Below are positions 47,473 through 49,802 of a stretch of DNA of 49,802 nt, piece after piece; within the stretch, counting starts at the first letter, position 1, and each line of letters starts with the position of its first letter. The DNA is from Phycisphaerales bacterium (lineage in GTDB: Bacteria; Planctomycetota; Phycisphaerae; Phycisphaerales; UBA1924): assembly GCA_016793015.1 (NCBI GenBank), contig JAEUJD010000181.1, positions 1 through 49,802 of the forward strand, given 5' to 3'. The position numbers were made by a program, and so were the translations under genes. Under the pieces are notes generated by a model. That model was not told the origin of the DNA and made no database searches. It saw only the letters and a list, made by a program, of their open reading frames with translations.

Positions 47473-48870
47473 ATGACTCAGACGCTTGCACCGGAAGATA
47501 TCAAGAACAACGACGTCCAAATTCAAGACGCTGGCCCCTGTCGCAAACGGATTTCGATCCGCATCCCGAAAGAGCGGGTCAACGAGAAGCTGAAGGAATC
47601 GCTGGCAGCGATTTCGGCCGAGGCGCAGGTTCCGGGCTTCCGCAAGGGGCATGTTCCGGCATCGCTGGTCGAGAAGCGTTTCGGCAGCCACCTCCGCAGC
47701 GAGGCGAAGAACCAGCTGGTCTCGACGGCGTACAGCGCCGCGATCGAGAAGGCCAACCTGAAGATCGTCGGCGATCCGTTCAGCGAGTCGCTCGGCAATG
47801 TCGAGATCAAGGAAGGCCAGGACCTGGCGTTCGAGATCGATGTTGAAGTGCAGCCCGAGTTCGCGATGCCGAGCCTGGACGGCATTCCGGTGAAGAAGCC
47901 GACCATCGAGCTTCCCGAGAGCGCCGTGAGCGACGAGGTCCAGAAGATTCTGGTCAATGAAGGCGATTTGGAAGCCCGCGACAAGGCCGAACCTGGCGAT
48001 TACCTCACGGGGCACGGCATCATGAAGGGTGCCGACGGAACCGAGTTCTACAACATCAAGGGCTGCGTCGTCCAGATTCCGCCGACCGACAAGGACGGCA
48101 AGGGCATGATCCTGGGCGTGATGGTCAATGACTTCTCGAAGCAGTTTGGCCTCCCCAAGGCGGGCGAGACGGCCACGATCAAGACCAAGGGCCCGGAGAA
48201 TCACGAAGTCGAGCAGGTTCGCGGGGCGGACCTGACCATCACCTTCCTGGTGGAGCGGGTTGACCGCATCATCCCGGCCAAGGTCGAGAACGTCATCAAG
48301 AACTTCGGCATGACCGAAGAGCAGCAGCTCCGCGATGCGATCAAGCAGCGCATGGCCCAGCGCGTGATGATCCAGCAGCAGTCGGTCATGCGTCAGCAGA
48401 TCGCGCAGCACCTGCTCGCGAACACCAAGATCGACCTGCCCGAGCGCATCACGGCCATCCAGTCGGCCCGTAACTTTGAACGCAAGCGCATGGAGCTGAT
48501 GTACCGGGGCGTCGACGCACAGAAGATCGAAGAGCACATTGCCGAGCTCCGCAGCGGCAGCAGCGAAGTCGCCGTCCGCGAGCTCAAGCTGTTCTTCATC
48601 ATGAATCGCGCTGCCGACGAGTTCAACGTCCGCGTTGAAGAGGCGGAAATGAACGGACGAATCGCGCAGCTCGCACAGGAGCGGGGCGTCCGTCCGGACA
48701 AGCTGCGTCAGGAAATCATGCAGCGCAACCAGGTCGGCGTGATTTACCAGCAGATCCGCGACCACAAGGCGATGGACGCGATCCTCGCGAAGGCGAAGAT
48801 CACCGAGATGCCCGCCGAAGAGTTCAACAAGCTCATGGCCGAAGAAGCCAAGAGCGGCGTGCCCGGCTAA
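47473..48870 (+). CDS. tig: Trigger factor
   Basis: A 465-aa ribosome-associated chaperone that receives nascent chains at the tunnel exit. The ribosome-binding domain shows KRISIRIPKERVNEKL, with the signature VPGFRKGHVPASLVEKRFG (usual GFRxGKxP). The middle region (about 160-255), where the FKBP-type prolyl isomerase domain should sit, is present but strongly diverged. The long helical C-terminal domain (QQLRDAIKQRMAQRVMIQQQSVMRQQIAQHLL and onward) is typical. GGAG lies 8 nt before the ATG. It is not followed by clpP/clpX, its common partners. Confidence 0.92.
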   Translation: MTQTLAPEDIKNNDVQIQDAGPCRKRISIRIPKERVNEKLKESLAAISAEAQVPGFRKGHVPASLVEKRFGSHLRSEAKNQLVSTAYSAAIEKANLKIVGDPFSESLGNVEIKEGQDLAFEIDVEVQPEFAMPSLDGIPVKKPTIELPESAVSDEVQKILVNEGDLEARDKAEPGDYLTGHGIMKGADGTEFYNIKGCVVQIPPTDKDGKGMILGVMVNDFSKQFGLPKAGETATIKTKGPENHEVEQVRGADLTITFLVERVDRIIPAKVENVIKNFGMTEEQQLRDAIKQRMAQRVMIQQQSVMRQQIAQHLLANTKIDLPERITAIQSARNFERKRMELMYRGVDAQKIEEHIAELRSGSSEVAVRELKLFFIMNRAADEFNVRVEEAEMNGRIAQLAQERGVRPDKLRQEIMQRNQVGVIYQQIRDHKAMDAILAKAKITEMPAEEFNKLMAEEAKSGVPG

Positions 48871-48899
48871 GCGGCCGGTTCACCGAAACGAATCAGAAG

Positions 48900-48928
48900 G
48901 CCCGCGCGAATAGTCGTGCGGGCTTTTT
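48900..48928 (+). terminator. Terminator after tig
   Basis: GCCCGCGCGA (48900-48909) pairs with TCGTGCGGGC (48914-48923) with one G-U, and is followed by five T. Confidence 0.92.
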
Positions 48929-48972
48929 ACGTTTGCAATTGAACGCCCCAGCCCGAAGGCTGTGCGATTGGC

Positions 48973-49422
48973 TCAGGTATTTCGAGCGTCTTCGTCGCTC
49001 GTCAGCAGGGGCTGATTCACCGCGCCGCACGAGGGGCAGATGCTGCCGTGCTGCCCGATGGGCTGAGACTTCATGGAACCGCCGCAGCTCCAGCACATGG
49101 GCTCGTGGAGGCGCACCGCGACGTGGTTGAGGGCGACCGCAACGATCGCGACGCCAACGCCGATGACCGGCCACGCGGGGATCGTGCTCCACGCGATGAT
49201 GCCGATCGCGGCGAGCACGGTGGCCATGACGACCGCCAACGCCTTGAGGCGGATTCCCTGCATCCAGCTACGGGACTTCTGAAGCATCTCGGGGCAAGGA
49301 TACGCGGGGAGATGGGATGCGGGCAAACCGACGAGACTGACCTTCGAAACCCGTTCGCGAACGCCCAGAAATCGGTCGATCCTGGAAAACCCGTCGCCCG
49401 GGCCATTCGAAAACTCAGCCAT
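48973..49422 (-). CDS. Membrane protein with C-terminal zinc ribbon
   Basis: A 149-aa protein. Two hydrophobic helices (LAVVMATVLAAIGIIAW and WPVIGVGVAIVAVALNHVAV) precede a CWSCG...CPSCG zinc ribbon (spacing about 17) near the C-terminus. The start at 49422 overlaps the citrate synthase stop by 8 bp, which argues for coupling; an ATG at 49287 gives a 104-aa form that begins just before the first helix. Function unknown. Confidence 0.6.
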   Translation of the reverse strand: MAEFSNGPGDGFSRIDRFLGVRERVSKVSLVGLPASHLPAYPCPEMLQKSRSWMQGIRLKALAVVMATVLAAIGIIAWSTIPAWPVIGVGVAIVAVALNHVAVRLHEPMCWSCGGSMKSQPIGQHGSICPSCGAVNQPLLTSDEDARNT

Positions 49423-49802
49423 TCCACTTGCGGTTCGGTGCCCCGATGTACTTGCTCAGGGGCCGGATGATCCGGTTGTTGGCGTGCTGCTCCATGATGT
49501 GGGCGCACCACCCGCTGACGCGAGCCGCGACGAAGATCGGGGTGTACTGAGGCACCGGGATGCCCATGACGTAGTACGTCATGCCGCACGGGAAATCGAC
49601 GTTTGGGTGGATGTTCTTATCGCGGAGCATGATGCTCTGAACCTCGTCGCCGATCTCGAACCACTTGAGCTGGCTCGGACCCTGTTTGCGGGCGATCTCG
49701 CGGCCGAGCTTGCCAAGGATCGGAGCCCGGTGGTCGCCGTTCTTGTAGACGCGATGGCCAAAGCCCATCAGCTTGCGCTTCTCGGCATACGCCTTCTTCA
49801 TG
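49415..49802 (-). CDS. gltA: Citrate synthase, C-terminal part (cut by window edge)
   Basis: The last 128 residues or so of a citrate synthase, which condenses acetyl-CoA and oxaloacetate. LMGFGHRVYKNGDHRAP carries the catalytic His, HPNVDFPCGMTYYVMGIP the catalytic Asp, and FVAARVSGWCAHIMEQ plus NRIIRPLSKYIG hold substrate-binding residues and the usual ending. The 5' part lies beyond the window. 2-methylcitrate synthase is a possible alternative that the fragment cannot exclude. Confidence 0.92.
   Translation of the reverse strand, partial: MKKAYAEKRKLMGFGHRVYKNGDHRAPILGKLGREIARKQGPSQLKWFEIGDEVQSIMLRDKNIHPNVDFPCGMTYYVMGIPVPQYTPIFVAARVSGWCAHIMEQHANNRIIRPLSKYIGAPNRKWNG

Noticed and set aside
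47413..48765. A 450-codon open frame on the minus strand
   Set aside because: Antisense to trigger factor; Leu/Asp-rich shadow of a GC-biased gene.
1..49802. CRISPR arrays, insertion sequences, prophage or integrase genes
   Set aside because: None seen: no regularly spaced repeats, transposase motifs or terminal inverted repeats with target duplications; both tRNA genes lack adjacent attachment-like duplications or integrases.

Overview
This 49.8-kb GC-rich, gene-dense chromosomal window looks like a planctomycete, most likely class Phycisphaerae. That placement is inference. It rests on two exported proteins ending in paired Asp-rich, dockerin-like repeats (DLNxDGxVDDxDF type), a DUF1570-type peptidase, many lipoproteins and large exported proteins of unknown function, and mixed ATG/GTG/TTG starts. 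No phage, insertion sequence or CRISPR array is visible.

Layout. 1-1060: the end of the str operon (rpsL truncated by the window edge, then rpsG), closed by a terminator with no fusA or tuf following. 1061-11001: a ThiF/MoeB-like E1 enzyme, a DinB-like protein, an LpoB-like/COG3014-like lipoprotein pair, a MazG-like protein, a membrane SpoIIE/RsbU-type phosphatase, a PduO-type cobalamin adenosyltransferase, RecJ, and an exported protein with HAF-like repeats and a dockerin-like tail. 11002-19366: a TPR membrane protein, valyl-tRNA synthetase with a large AT-richer insertion, a DUF1570-type lipoprotein, an 800-aa exported membrane protein and a small membrane protein. 19536-23999: a sugar ABC importer (binding protein and two permeases, no ATPase) followed by a second dockerin-tailed exported protein.

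24052-27019: a tightly overlapping minus-strand operon of methyltransferase, FAD-dependent reductase and type III polyketide synthase, apparently using a CTG start for the reductase. 27143-29624: FMN reductase, tRNA-Glu(CTC), a CPBP protease, rpsT with a leader hairpin, and tRNA-Arg(ACG). 29716-35253: a TetR/CecR-like regulator with a 29-bp palindrome over its start codon, then a four-gene tripartite exporter (FtsX-like permease, ATPase, HlyD adaptor, NodT/TolC lipoprotein). 35290-37366: rpsB-tsf behind a promoter and a roughly 200-nt leader. 37621-39147: a small lipoprotein and an exported Mn-type superoxide dismutase.

39232-45019 holds the most unusual part. A tandemly duplicated RNA-like element lies directly upstream of a peptidoglycan-recycling gene set: SSS-type transporter, GH20 hexosaminidase, anhydro-MurNAc kinase (anmK) and MurNAc-6-P etherase (murQ). 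Each element has an anti-Shine-Dalgarno pyrimidine run and a stem whose sequence differs between copies while its GGCGGAA loop is kept, and the second copy ends in a U-tract. The window ends with an AONS/KBL-type PLP enzyme converging on a ROK kinase, trigger factor, a zinc-ribbon membrane protein and the C-terminal part of citrate synthase.

Functionally the window mixes translation genes (rpsL, rpsG, valS, rpsT, rpsB, tsf, tig, two tRNAs) with envelope and glycan genes (LpoB-like, sugar ABC importer, PG recycling, efflux). No decisive search could be run, so family names rest on motifs read by eye.
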